Source: Alistipes sp.
GTDB lineage: Bacteria; Bacteroidota; Bacteroidia; Bacteroidales; Rikenellaceae
NCBI GenBank assembly: GCA_029059935.1
Contig: JAIDUZ010000066.1
Span: forward strand, 1-55,336
Length of the DNA: 55,336 bases
Direction of reading: 5' to 3'
Notes under the pieces: generated by a model
Told to the model about the DNA's origin: nothing
What the model saw: only the letters and a program-made list of their open reading frames with translations
Databases searched by the model: none
Made by a program: the position numbers and the translations under genes
Shown here: one piece after another, positions 23,119-31,659 of the stretch
Layout of the letters: every line of letters starts with the position of its first letter
Numbering within the stretch: position 1 is the stretch's first letter

Positions 23119-25467
23119 ATGCGCCTCCTGCTCCTGCTGCTCTGTCTGCTTCTTGCCGCACCCCTTGCCGCCCGCCCGGCCGGGGGCCGCATCGTTGCAG
23201 CGGGAACCCTTGCCGACGAAGAAAACCGCCCGGGCGCACGCTGCGAAGCTGCCGGAACGAAAACCGAAACGGCCGCAGGAACGGAGCGCGACGCCGACAC
23301 GACCATCGCAGTCGACCGAGTGCAGGTCACGGCCATCAAACAAGGGCCGGTGCTGCGCTCGCAACCCGTAGCCTCCACCGTCCTGGGCCGCCGGGCCGTG
23401 CAGCAGGAACACATCGACGCGGTGAAGCACCTTTCGCAGCGCGTGCCCAACCTCCACATCCCCGACTACGGCTCGCGCATGACCTCGTCGATCTACGTAC
23501 GCGGACTGGGCGCCCGCATCGACCAACCGGTCATGGGGATGAACGTGGACAACGTACCGGTGCTGAACAAGGACTGCTACGACACCGAACTGGCCGACAT
23601 CGAACGCATCGAAATCCTGCGCGGCCCGCAGTCGACCCTCTACGGACGCAACACCATGGGCGGCGTAATGAACATCCGCACCCTCTCGCCCCTCGCCTAC
23701 CGGGGCACGCGCCTGCTGGCCGAATACGGCAGCGGCAACACATGGCGCCTGCGCGCCTCGACCTACCGGCGCCTGGGCGACGAAGCGGGCCTGGCCCTCT
23801 CGGGCTACTACACGCAGACGGACGGATTTTTCGAGAACCTTGCCACCGGGCGCAAGTGCGACGACGAGAAGCTGGGCGGCGGACGTCTCCGGTTCCAGTG
23901 GCGCGGCAAACAAGGACTGCACATAGACAACACGCTCTCGTTCTCGCTGCTCGACCAGGGCGGCTATCCCTACGCCTATGCGGGCCCGGAAATCGTCCGC
24001 AACGGCGAGACGGTCATCCGTCCGGGCGAAATACGCTGTAACGACCCCTCGGGCTACCGCCGCACCGCCGTCAGCGACGGATTCACGGTGCGCTGCGATG
24101 CCGGCAGCTGCTCCGTCTCGTCGATCACAGCCTACGCCTACTCCGACGACGCCATGACCCTCGACCAGGATTTCCTGCCCCTCTCCTACTTCACGCTGCG
24201 GCAGGCCCGCACCGAACACACGCTGTCGCAGGAACTGGTGGTCCGCTCGCACGACCGCGGGCGCTACCGCTGGCTCGCAGGAGCCTTCGGCTTCTACCGC
24301 CGCTCGACGATGGAGGCCCCCGTGAACTTCAAACGCACGGGCATCGAAGAACTGATTCTAAAAAACGCCAACATCAGCCCGGCGCTGCGCTACGAAAGCG
24401 ATGCCCAAGAACTGCTGCTGTCCACCGACTTCCGCAATCCGACGGCAGGGGCGGCGCTCTATCACGAATCGACCTTCGTCGTCGGCCGCTGGCGCTTCGC
24501 CGCCGGACTGCGCCTCGACTTCGAACATACGCGGCTGCGCTACCATAGCCGCACCGACTTCGACTACCGTCTCGGCATCGGGGAAGCCGCGACGCGCCCC
24601 GTGCGGGCCACGATCGACGACCGCGACGCCCTGACACGCTCGTGGTTCGAGGTGCTGCCCCGGTTCTCGATCCTCTACGCGTTCGACGAAGGGCGCAACC
24701 TTTACATCTCCGCGGCCAAAGGCTACAAGGCCGGCGGATTCAACACCCAGCTCTTCTCCGACATTCTCCAAGAGAAGCTCAAAGCCCGCATGCTCTCGGG
24801 CGTCGACACGGTCGATCCGGCAAGCATGTCCTACAAGCCCGAATATGGCTGGACCTACGAGATAGGAGGTCACTTCTCCTGCGCCGAGGGCGTAGTCCGG
24901 GGCGACTTCGCGCTCTTCTTCATCGACTGCCGCGACCAGCAGCTGACGGTCTTTCCGGCCGGCACCTCGACGGGCCGCATGATGACCAACGCCGGGCGTT
25001 CGCGCTCGCTGGGCGGCGAACTGGCCCTGCGCATCGCACCCCGCAACAACCTTGTCTTCGACGCCGCCTACGGCTATGCCGACGCCCGCTTCGTACGCTA
25101 CGACGACGGCCAGGCCGACTATGCCGGCAAACGCATCCCCTACGCACCGGAACACACCCTTTCGCTGGGCGCCGAATGGAGCATCCCCACGGGCGCCGAG
25201 TGGCTGGGCGACATCGTCCTGCGCGCCGGAGCCCGCGGTGCCGGCCGCATCCGGTGGAACGAGGCGAACACCCTCTCGCAACCGTTCTGCCTGCTGGCCG
25301 ACGCCTCGGTGCGCATCGAGCAGCAGCACTACGCCCTCGACTTCTGGGGCCGCAACCTGGGCGGAGCGGAGTACGACGTCTTCTACTTCAAGTCCATGGG
25401 CAACGAATTCGTCCAGCGCGGACGCCCCCGCACCTTCGGCATCACCTTATCCGTAAATATCGACTAA
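23119..25467 (+). CDS. TonB-dependent outer-membrane receptor
   Basis: A 782-residue receptor for high-affinity uptake across the outer membrane, powered by TonB. It has a signal peptide (1-20), an acidic and variable stretch to about residue 60, a plug domain (about 65-190: VYVRGLGAR-like IYVRGLGARIDQP, then IERIEILRGPQSTLYGRNTMGG), and a 22-strand barrel to the end (RGRPRTFGITLSVNID). It lacks the carboxypeptidase-like N-terminal domain of SusC proteins and no SusD gene follows, so it looks like an iron-complex or vitamin type receptor rather than a polysaccharide transporter. The substrate is unknown. Followed one base later by a small lipoprotein gene. Confidence 0.9.
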   Translation: MRLLLLLLCLLLAAPLAARPAGGRIVAAGTLADEENRPGARCEAAGTKTETAAGTERDADTTIAVDRVQVTAIKQGPVLRSQPVASTVLGRRAVQQEHIDAVKHLSQRVPNLHIPDYGSRMTSSIYVRGLGARIDQPVMGMNVDNVPVLNKDCYDTELADIERIEILRGPQSTLYGRNTMGGVMNIRTLSPLAYRGTRLLAEYGSGNTWRLRASTYRRLGDEAGLALSGYYTQTDGFFENLATGRKCDDEKLGGGRLRFQWRGKQGLHIDNTLSFSLLDQGGYPYAYAGPEIVRNGETVIRPGEIRCNDPSGYRRTAVSDGFTVRCDAGSCSVSSITAYAYSDDAMTLDQDFLPLSYFTLRQARTEHTLSQELVVRSHDRGRYRWLAGAFGFYRRSTMEAPVNFKRTGIEELILKNANISPALRYESDAQELLLSTDFRNPTAGAALYHESTFVVGRWRFAAGLRLDFEHTRLRYHSRTDFDYRLGIGEAATRPVRATIDDRDALTRSWFEVLPRFSILYAFDEGRNLYISAAKGYKAGGFNTQLFSDILQEKLKARMLSGVDTVDPASMSYKPEYGWTYEIGGHFSCAEGVVRGDFALFFIDCRDQQLTVFPAGTSTGRMMTNAGRSRSLGGELALRIAPRNNLVFDAAYGYADARFVRYDDGQADYAGKRIPYAPEHTLSLGAEWSIPTGAEWLGDIVLRAGARGAGRIRWNEANTLSQPFCLLADASVRIEQQHYALDFWGRNLGGAEYDVFYFKSMGNEFVQRGRPRTFGITLSVNID

Positions 25468-25468
25468 G

Positions 25469-25993
25469 ATGAAAAAACTGTTTCTCTTCGCATTTGCAGC
25501 CATCGCACTGGCCGCCTGCAACGACAACGACGACACACTCCGCTTCGCCGCCGAGAACACCCTCATCGAGAACGGCTCGCTGACGGGCACCAACATGCAC
25601 TTCCTGGGCACCTCGACCGTCACTTCGGCCGACGGCGACATCTATGTCGGCAAGGAAGCCTGCTTCGAATTCGCCGGACTGGACGATTTCACGCTCTACA
25701 TGCACAACACGCGCTTCGCCGCGGCCATGCCCGCCCTGAAAATGCGGCTCTGCTCCCATCCTTACACCCCTGGCGAAGGGGCCTCGCTCTCGTTTGCCCT
25801 TGAATCGGCCGTCCCCGACGTCTACCTTCCCAACGACGTCGGAGGGGGATACAGCTACCAGCCCATGCCCGCCTACACGCTCACCGACGTCGAGGGCTCC
25901 ATCGACAACACCCTCTGCCGCGTGAGCTTCTCGTGCGACGTTCCGAGGCTGGGCTCCTACCGTGTGGAGTTCGAAGGCCGACTGCTCGAATAA
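25469..25993 (+). CDS. Calycin-like lipoprotein
   Basis: A 174-residue lipoprotein: signal with lipobox LAAC (Cys17) followed by acidic NDNDDT. The mature part is all beta (GTSTVTSADGDIYVGKEACFEF, later VSFSCDVPRLGSYRVEFEGRL) and resembles the calycin-like domain proteins (PF13944) of gut Bacteroidetes. The family assignment is from memory of the fold pattern and is moderate. One base separates it from the receptor gene, so it is probably a surface or periplasmic partner of that receptor. Confidence 0.6.
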   Translation: MKKLFLFAFAAIALAACNDNDDTLRFAAENTLIENGSLTGTNMHFLGTSTVTSADGDIYVGKEACFEFAGLDDFTLYMHNTRFAAAMPALKMRLCSHPYTPGEGASLSFALESAVPDVYLPNDVGGGYSYQPMPAYTLTDVEGSIDNTLCRVSFSCDVPRLGSYRVEFEGRLLE

Positions 25994-26008
25994 ACCAAAC
26001 ATCAAGAT

Positions 26009-26863
26009 ATGAAACCCGAATACGAACCCTTTGTCGACGAGCTCATCGAGCTCTGCATCAAGGAAGACATCGGCGACGGCGACCACACGTCGCTCTGCTG
26101 CATCCCGGCCGGCGAACACGGCCGCATGCGCCTGCTGTGCAAGGAAGAAGGCATCATCGCCGGCATCGAGATAGCCGAACGGGTACTGCGCCGCCTCGAC
26201 CCCGACGTGAAATTCGAACAACTGCTCCGCGACGGCGACCGCGTGAAACCGGGCGACGTGGCATTCTACGTCTCGGGGCGTCTGCGCTCGCTGTTGCAGG
26301 CCGAACGCATCCTGCTGAACATCATGCAGCGCATGAGCGGCGTGGCGACGCAGACGGCCGTCTATGCGGCCCGCCTCGACGGCCTGCACACCAAGGTGCT
26401 CGACACCCGCAAGACCACGCCGGGCATGCGCGTACTGGACAAGATGGCCGTGAAGATCGGCGGCGGCGAGAACCACCGCATGGGACTCTTCGACATGATT
26501 CTGCTGAAAGACAACCACATCGACTTCGCCGGCGGCATCGGCAAAGCCATCCGCGGCGCCCGCGAATACCTGGCGGCCAAAGGCAAGACGATACCCATCG
26601 AATGCGAAGTGCGCACGCTGGAAGACATCGACGAAGTATTCGCCGCCGGAGGCGCCGACCGCATCATGTTCGACAACTTCACGCCCGAACTTACGCGCGA
26701 AGCCGTGCGCAAGGTAGCCGGACGCTGCGAAACCGAATCGAGCGGCGGCATCACGCTCGACAACCTGCGCGACTACGCCGAATGCGGCGTCGACTTCATC
26801 TCCGTGGGGGCGCTGACCCACCGGATCAAGTCGCTCGACATGTCGCTCAAAGCCTGCGAGTGA
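26009..26863 (+). CDS. nadC: Nicotinate-nucleotide pyrophosphorylase (carboxylating)
   Basis: Quinolinate phosphoribosyltransferase: makes nicotinate mononucleotide from quinolinate and PRPP in NAD synthesis. The 284-residue protein has the family motifs ERILLNIMQRMSGVATQT (about 92-109), the PRPP-contact segment DTRKTTPGMR (about 132-141), GGGENHRMGL and LLKDNHI, all intact. Its stop codon shares a base with the ATG of the next gene (TGATG), so the two are translationally coupled. Confidence 0.96.
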   Translation: MKPEYEPFVDELIELCIKEDIGDGDHTSLCCIPAGEHGRMRLLCKEEGIIAGIEIAERVLRRLDPDVKFEQLLRDGDRVKPGDVAFYVSGRLRSLLQAERILLNIMQRMSGVATQTAVYAARLDGLHTKVLDTRKTTPGMRVLDKMAVKIGGGENHRMGLFDMILLKDNHIDFAGGIGKAIRGAREYLAAKGKTIPIECEVRTLEDIDEVFAAGGADRIMFDNFTPELTREAVRKVAGRCETESSGGITLDNLRDYAECGVDFISVGALTHRIKSLDMSLKACE

Positions 26864-27747
26864 TGCAACGCCTGCTCCACACTCCGCTGGCGCTGCTGGT
26901 GCGGCGCATACTGGTGCTCTACGGCATCCTGCAACTCTGCCGGATACTCTTCTACACCTGCAACCATCTGGCGATAGGACCCATCGGGTGGTCCGAAGCC
27001 GGGACGCTGATCGGCGGCTCGCTGCGCTTCGACACCCGGTCGATACTCTATGCCGACGCGCTCTTCGTGCTGCTGTCGCTGCTGCCGTTCGAGTTCTGTT
27101 GCAGCCGGTGGTATCAACGCCTGCTGCTCTGGTACTACGCGGTCGTCAACTTCGTGCTGCTCATTGCGGTCAACCTTGCCGACGCCGTGCGGTTCCACCA
27201 CACGCAGCAACGCTTCACGGCCGACAGTCTTTTCGACATCGAATTCGCCGAGCTGCCCGAACTCTTCCGGACCATGGGCGAGAACTGGCCGCTGCTGCTG
27301 GCCGCCGCGGCGCTGCTGGTGCTGCTGACCGGCAGCTTCGGACGCTGCGACCGCTGCGAATCGATTCTCAACCCGGGGTGGAGCTACTACACCCTCAGCA
27401 CCGTGCTCTTCCTCGGAGCGGCCGCGCTCTGCGCCGCCGGCATCCGGGGCGGGTTCTCCCGCGACGCAAAACCCCTCGCTCCGGCCGATGCGGCCTGCTA
27501 CACCGCCTATGCAGGCAAGGCCCAACTCATTATGAGCAACCCGTTCTGCCTCGTGGGCGAAATCCGCTGGGAATTCCCCGCAAAACCGGCCGGCGAAGAA
27601 CCGGCGGCGGAGACACCGGCCGCCGCACCGGAACCGGCCGCAGAGGCATCGGATTTGCAGGAAGAGGCGCTGCCGAGACTCGAACGCGAAGAGGGCCTGC
27701 AACGCATGCGCCGGCTCGAACCGTTCCTACAACCGCAACAGCAATGA
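26863..27747 (+). CDS. LTA-synthase-like membrane protein lacking the sulfatase domain
   Basis: A 294-residue protein with five predicted membrane helices (about 11-33, 60-78, 88-108, 142-159, 174-194), followed by GIRGGFSRDAKPLAPADA and AQLIMSNPFCLVGEI. That order, including the RGG segment and the short NPF segment just outside the membrane, is what I know from the N-terminal half of LTA synthase/MdoB-type phosphoglycerol or phosphoethanolamine transferases. Those proteins continue with a sulfatase-fold catalytic domain of 350-400 residues. Here the protein instead ends in an Ala/Pro/Glu-rich tail of 55 residues. No catalytic Thr or metal-binding residues are present, so transferase activity is unlikely. 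Overlaps the next gene by ATGA. Confidence 0.65.
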   Translation: MQRLLHTPLALLVRRILVLYGILQLCRILFYTCNHLAIGPIGWSEAGTLIGGSLRFDTRSILYADALFVLLSLLPFEFCCSRWYQRLLLWYYAVVNFVLLIAVNLADAVRFHHTQQRFTADSLFDIEFAELPELFRTMGENWPLLLAAAALLVLLTGSFGRCDRCESILNPGWSYYTLSTVLFLGAAALCAAGIRGGFSRDAKPLAPADAACYTAYAGKAQLIMSNPFCLVGEIRWEFPAKPAGEEPAAETPAAAPEPAAEASDLQEEALPRLEREEGLQRMRRLEPFLQPQQQ

Positions 27748-29132
27748 TCGAGTTCCGCCCCGTGCGGCTCGCCGACCGGGCCGCCATCGAACGACTGACC
27801 AAACCTTCGGGCACCCGCAACTGCGACCTGGCTTTCGCCAACATGTTCTGCTGGCAGCCGCTCTACCGCAGTGCGTGGGCCGAAGTCGACGGCTTCCTGG
27901 TCATCCGGTTCCACGTCGACGGCGGCACCCGCATCGGCTACATGCAGCCTGTGGGCGCGGGCGACTTCACGCACCTCCTGCCGGAGCTGGAAGAGGATGC
28001 CCGCCGCCTGGGCCAGCGCCTGCGGCTCTACGGACTGACCGACGAGGGGTGCGAACGAATCCGCCGCGCCTGCCCCGGCGCTTTCGCTTTCGCCTCCGAC
28101 CGGGCGCTGGAAGACTACATCTACCGCGCCGACGACCTGCGCACGCTCGCCGGACGCCACTACCAGCCCAAGCGCAACCACATCAACCGCTTCAAGGCAG
28201 AATATCCCGACCACCGCTACGAAGAACTGACACCCGACCGTTTCGACGAATGCATGGCGCTCGAACGCGAATGGCGCCGGGTCCACGAAGGCCACACCTC
28301 CGAACTCTGCGCCGAGCAGCGGGCCATGCAGCGGGCGTTCGCCCACTTCGACGAGCTGGGGCTCCGCGGCGGATGCATCTACGTGGGCGACCGGCTTGCG
28401 GCATTCACCTACGGCTCGGCCGTGAGCGACGACACTTTCGTGACCCACGTCGAAAAGGCCGACACGGCGTACGAAGGCGCCTTCACCATCATCAACAAGA
28501 GTTTCGCCGAGCACCTGCCCGGGCAGTTCGCGTTCATCAACCGCGAGGAGGACCTGGGGCTCGACGGACTGCGGCACGCCAAACTCTCCTACCACCCTGC
28601 CGAACTGCTGCACAAGTTCGCCGCCATCCGGCTGCAACCCGACGAGGCGGCGTGCAAGGAGCTGTGGCAGCGGGTTTTCGGCGACGATGACGCATTCGTC
28701 GACGCCTTTCTGCTCCGCCATTACGACCGCAGCCGCATGCTCGCCGTCGAACAGGAGGGCCGGCTGGCCGCCATGCTCCATCTCCTGCCGTTCGACACCG
28801 CGCTGGGCCGCGCGAGCTACATCTACGGCGTCGCCACCGACCCGGCATACCGCGGCCGCGGACTTGCGTCGCAACTGATGCGCGAAGCACTGCGGCAGTG
28901 CGACGAACGGGGCGACGAAGCCGTCTTTCTCATCCCGACACCCGGCCAGCCGCGGCTGCGCGACTTCTACGGCCGCTTCGGCTTCTCCGGTGCCGTACCG
29001 ACACAGTTCCGCTCGTCCGACGGCTTCGACTTCGGCACGGGCGACCCGGCGGCCGACCTCGCCATGGTGCGGCTGCGCAATCCGGCCGCACCCCTGCCCG
29101 AACGGCTGACGTGCGAACCCGCCGCCCGATAA
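27744..29132 (+). CDS. DUF2156 (phosphatidylglycerol lysyltransferase-like) and GNAT fusion protein
   Basis: A 462-residue soluble protein made of two acyltransferase-fold parts. Residues 1 to about 295 match the DUF2156/LPG_synthase_C family (LEDYIYRADDLRTLAGRHY, then QPKRNHINRFKAEYPDHRY), related to the catalytic domain of MprF. Residues about 300-462 form a GNAT domain with the acetyl-CoA loop in VATDPAYRGRGLASQLM. In Bacteroides I know these as two neighbouring genes, so a fusion is likely here, but this should be confirmed by comparison. Acceptors are unknown. The start overlaps the stop of the membrane protein gene, and no terminator lies between them; the hairpin at 29173-29194 follows. 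Confidence 0.8.
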   Translation: MIEFRPVRLADRAAIERLTKPSGTRNCDLAFANMFCWQPLYRSAWAEVDGFLVIRFHVDGGTRIGYMQPVGAGDFTHLLPELEEDARRLGQRLRLYGLTDEGCERIRRACPGAFAFASDRALEDYIYRADDLRTLAGRHYQPKRNHINRFKAEYPDHRYEELTPDRFDECMALEREWRRVHEGHTSELCAEQRAMQRAFAHFDELGLRGGCIYVGDRLAAFTYGSAVSDDTFVTHVEKADTAYEGAFTIINKSFAEHLPGQFAFINREEDLGLDGLRHAKLSYHPAELLHKFAAIRLQPDEAACKELWQRVFGDDDAFVDAFLLRHYDRSRMLAVEQEGRLAAMLHLLPFDTALGRASYIYGVATDPAYRGRGLASQLMREALRQCDERGDEAVFLIPTPGQPRLRDFYGRFGFSGAVPTQFRSSDGFDFGTGDPAADLAMVRLRNPAAPLPERLTCEPAAR

Positions 29133-29165
29133 GCCGGCATCGTCCGGGGCGAAAGAACCTCCCGA

Positions 29166-29194
29166 CAAAAAAAGACCCGGATTGCTCCGGGTCT
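29166..29194. terminator. Bidirectional terminator between GNAT-fusion gene and folD
   Basis: 9-bp stem AGACCCGGA/TCCGGGTCT with a TTGC loop. On the minus strand it is followed by seven T, which makes it a strong terminator for the purine-folD transcript; on the plus strand only TCTTCGTTT follows. Confidence 0.88.
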
Positions 29195-29218
29195 CTTCGT
29201 TTCCTAAGCAGGACAACG

Positions 29219-30067
29219 CTACTTCCGCGTGCGCAGGAAGCACTCGATGGTGTTCTCCATCAGGCAGCAGATCGTCATGGGGCCCACGCCGCCGGGCACG
29301 GGCGTGATGACCGAAGCCTTGGGCTCGATGGCAGCGTAGTCGACATCGCCGCACAACTTGCCCGTCTCCGGGTCGCGGTTGACCCCCACGTCGATGACCA
29401 CGGCACCCTCGGCCACCATGTCGGCCGTGACGAATTTGGGACGACCGATCGCCACCACCAGGATTTCGGCCCGGCGCGTCACCTCGGCCAGGTCGCGCGT
29501 GCGGCTGTGGGCGACGGTGACGGTGGCGTTCTCGTCCAGCAGGAGTTTGGCGACGGGCAGTCCCACGATGTTGCTGCGGCCGACGACCACCGCTTCGCGG
29601 CCCGCCAACTCCACGCCCGCCGCTTTGAGCATCTTGATGATGCCCTTGGGCGTGCAAGGCAGCGTGCAGGGCTGTTTCTGCCACAGCGCCGCCACGTTGA
29701 GCGGGTGGAATCCGTCGACGTCCTTGGCCTTGTCGATGGCCGCGATGACGCGCTCCTCGCTGATATGCCGGGGCAGGGGCAGCTGCACCAGAATGCCGTC
29801 GACCCCGGCGTCGGCGTTGAGCTCGGCCACGATGCCGAGCAACTCCTCCTCCGAGATGGTGTCGGGACGCCGGATGGTGGTGTTGCGGATGCCCACCTCG
29901 GCCGAAGCCTTGGCTTTGCCCGTCACGTAGCTTACGCTGCCGGGGTCCTCGCCCACCAGAATCACCGCCAGATGGGGCACGCGTCCGTATCGGGCCGGGA
30001 AGGTCGCCACCTCCGCCGCCATGTCGGCCTTAAGCCGGGCCGACAGTTCTTTTCCGCTGATAATCAT
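29219..30067 (-). CDS. folD: Methylenetetrahydrofolate dehydrogenase / cyclohydrolase
   Basis: Bifunctional one-carbon enzyme that converts 5,10-methylene-THF to 10-formyl-THF, the donor used by PurN and PurH. The 282-residue protein has the YxxxK motif (Tyr47, Lys51), the DVDGFHPLN segment, VVGRSNIVGLP in the NADP-binding part and the C-terminal TPVPGGVGPMT. The ATG at 30067 (MIISGKELSARLK) is preferred to a TTG two codons upstream. Last gene of the minus-strand nucleotide cluster, 178 nt after purD with a GC-rich repeat between them; a fitting partner for the purine genes. Confidence 0.96.
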   Translation of the reverse strand: MIISGKELSARLKADMAAEVATFPARYGRVPHLAVILVGEDPGSVSYVTGKAKASAEVGIRNTTIRRPDTISEEELLGIVAELNADAGVDGILVQLPLPRHISEERVIAAIDKAKDVDGFHPLNVAALWQKQPCTLPCTPKGIIKMLKAAGVELAGREAVVVGRSNIVGLPVAKLLLDENATVTVAHSRTRDLAEVTRRAEILVVAIGRPKFVTADMVAEGAVVIDVGVNRDPETGKLCGDVDYAAIEPKASVITPVPGGVGPMTICCLMENTIECFLRTRK

Positions 30068-30099
30068 AAGCAATTATTAAGACAACATATTTCGGACAC

Positions 30100-30203
30100 A
30101 GCCTGCGGGGCACGCTTGAGGGCCTCCGCCGGGGAAGGCTGCGCTGCATTCGCCCGGGCCGGCTGCGGGGTCATACTGAAAGTGCGAGCCGGCCCCGGGC
30201 GCA
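30100..30203 (+). repeat. GC-rich hairpin element, copy 4, with extra hairpin
   Basis: CCTGCGGGGCACGC and a slightly damaged nested hairpin, followed by a second stem with arms CCGGGCCGGCT and AGCCGGCCCCGG. It fills the purD-folD gap. Confidence 0.65.
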
Positions 30204-30245
30204 AGGTCTGCAACCCCTGCGGTCCACGAATGCGGCCCCCCGGTT

Positions 30246-31508
30246 TTACTTATGACCTGCGAAATCGTCCAGCGCCCAATGACCGATGTCGGTGCGGTGG
30301 AAGAGGTTGTCGCAGTCGATGCGGGCCACGTCGGCCAGGGCCTTTTCGCGCGCCTCGGCCAGCGTGGCACCCCGGCCCACCACGAAGAGGACACGGCCCC
30401 CGGCGGTCAGCACGCGGCCGCCGTCGGCCTTGGTACCCATGTGGTAGACGCTTCCGCTGACGGCATCCAACCCTTTGATTTCGTGCCCCTTTTCATAAGC
30501 GCCAGGATAGCCTTCCGATGCCAGCACGATACCCAGCGTAGCGAAATCATGCCATTCCAACCGGGCGTCGCGCCCCTCGGCCACGGCGCAGAAGATGTCG
30601 ACGATGTCGCTCTTCAGGCGCGGCAGCACGACCTCGGTCTCGGGGTCGCCGAAGCGGGCGTTGAACTCGATGACCTTGATGCCCTGCGCCGTCTTCATCA
30701 GTCCGCCGTAGAGCACGCCCCGGAACGGGCATCCCTCGGCGGCCAAGGCGTCGGCCACGGGCTGCAAGATGTGCTCCAAGGCGAATTTTTCGTCCTCGGG
30801 CGTGATGAACGGCAGCGGCGAATAGGCGCCCATGCCGCCCGTATTGGGGCCGCGGTCGCCGTCGTAGGCCCGCTTGTGGTCCTGCGCCAGCACCATGGGC
30901 CACACCCGGCGGTCGGAGACGAAACACATGAACGAGAACTCGGGACCCTCCAGAAAATCCTCCACGACCACCTTGCCCGCGCCGAAGCGGTCGTCGAGCA
31001 ACATGTCGCGCAGGGCGGCATCGGCCTCCTCCATGGTCTGCGCGATGACCACGCCCTTGCCGGCGGCGAGGCCGTCGTACTTCAACACGGCGGGAAAGGG
31101 CCGTCCGGCCACGTAGTCGCGGGCGGCGGCGTAGTCGGTGAAGGCGCGGAACCCGGCCGTAGGAACGGCATACTTGGCCATCAGCTCCTTGGCAAACTCC
31201 TTGGACGACTCGATGCGTGCGGCGGCTTTCGTAGGACCGAAGATGCGCAGCCCGGCGGCCCGGAACGTGTCGACGACCCCGGCGGCCAACGCCACCTCGG
31301 GCCCCACGACCGTGAGACCGATGCCCTGCTCCAAGGCGAAGTCGCGCAGACGCTCCGTGTCGGTCTCCCCGATGGCCACGCACTCGGCCTGCCGGGCGAT
31401 GCCGGCATTGCCGGGAGCGCAAAATATCTTCCCTACCTGCGGCGAACGCGTCAATGCATCGACGATGGCATGCTCGCGGCCGCCCGAACCGATTACAAGA
31501 ACTTTCAT
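30246..31508 (-). CDS. purD: Phosphoribosylamine-glycine ligase
   Basis: ATP-grasp enzyme for step 2 of purine synthesis, joining glycine to phosphoribosylamine to give GAR. The 420-residue protein starts [15 protein letters not shown], has the ATP-grasp core (FPAVLKYDGLAAGKGV, then EEFLEGPEFS-like EDFLEGPEFSFM) and the NARFGDPETEVVLPRL metal-binding segment, all intact. It is 151 nt after purH; the gap carries inverted heptamer arms. Confidence 0.97.
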   Translation of the reverse strand: MKVLVIGSGGREHAIVDALTRSPQVGKIFCAPGNAGIARQAECVAIGETDTERLRDFALEQGIGLTVVGPEVALAAGVVDTFRAAGLRIFGPTKAAARIESSKEFAKELMAKYAVPTAGFRAFTDYAAARDYVAGRPFPAVLKYDGLAAGKGVVIAQTMEEADAALRDMLLDDRFGAGKVVVEDFLEGPEFSFMCFVSDRRVWPMVLAQDHKRAYDGDRGPNTGGMGAYSPLPFITPEDEKFALEHILQPVADALAAEGCPFRGVLYGGLMKTAQGIKVIEFNARFGDPETEVVLPRLKSDIVDIFCAVAEGRDARLEWHDFATLGIVLASEGYPGAYEKGHEIKGLDAVSGSVYHMGTKADGGRVLTAGGRVLFVVGRGATLAEAREKALADVARIDCDNLFHRTDIGHWALDDFAGHK

Positions 31509-31652
31509 AAAAGCGAAAGGTTAAAAGTTAAAGGTGAAAGGCTGAATCGCAGGCCGTTTCTGTCAGAAACCGCCGGAATCAAGCCGTCGCAAAAAGATCG
31601 AAGATGAATTCCCGGAAACATTCCACCTTTAACTTTTCACGTTCCACCTTGA
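31509..31652. repeat. Inverted GTGAAAR heptamer arms between purH and purD
   Basis: Arms GGTTAAAAGTTAAAGGTGAA (31517 onward) and CCACCTTTAACTTTTCAC (31622 onward) are complementary across an 85-nt middle. Confidence 0.7.
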
Positions 31653-31659
31653 CTGAAAA

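Noticed and set aside
30069..30073. TTG start codons for folD, purM, the split-barrel gene and pyrC
   Set aside because: In each case an ATG a few codons downstream gives the standard N-terminus, so the longer TTG starts were not used. For nadE the TTG was kept because no such ATG exists.
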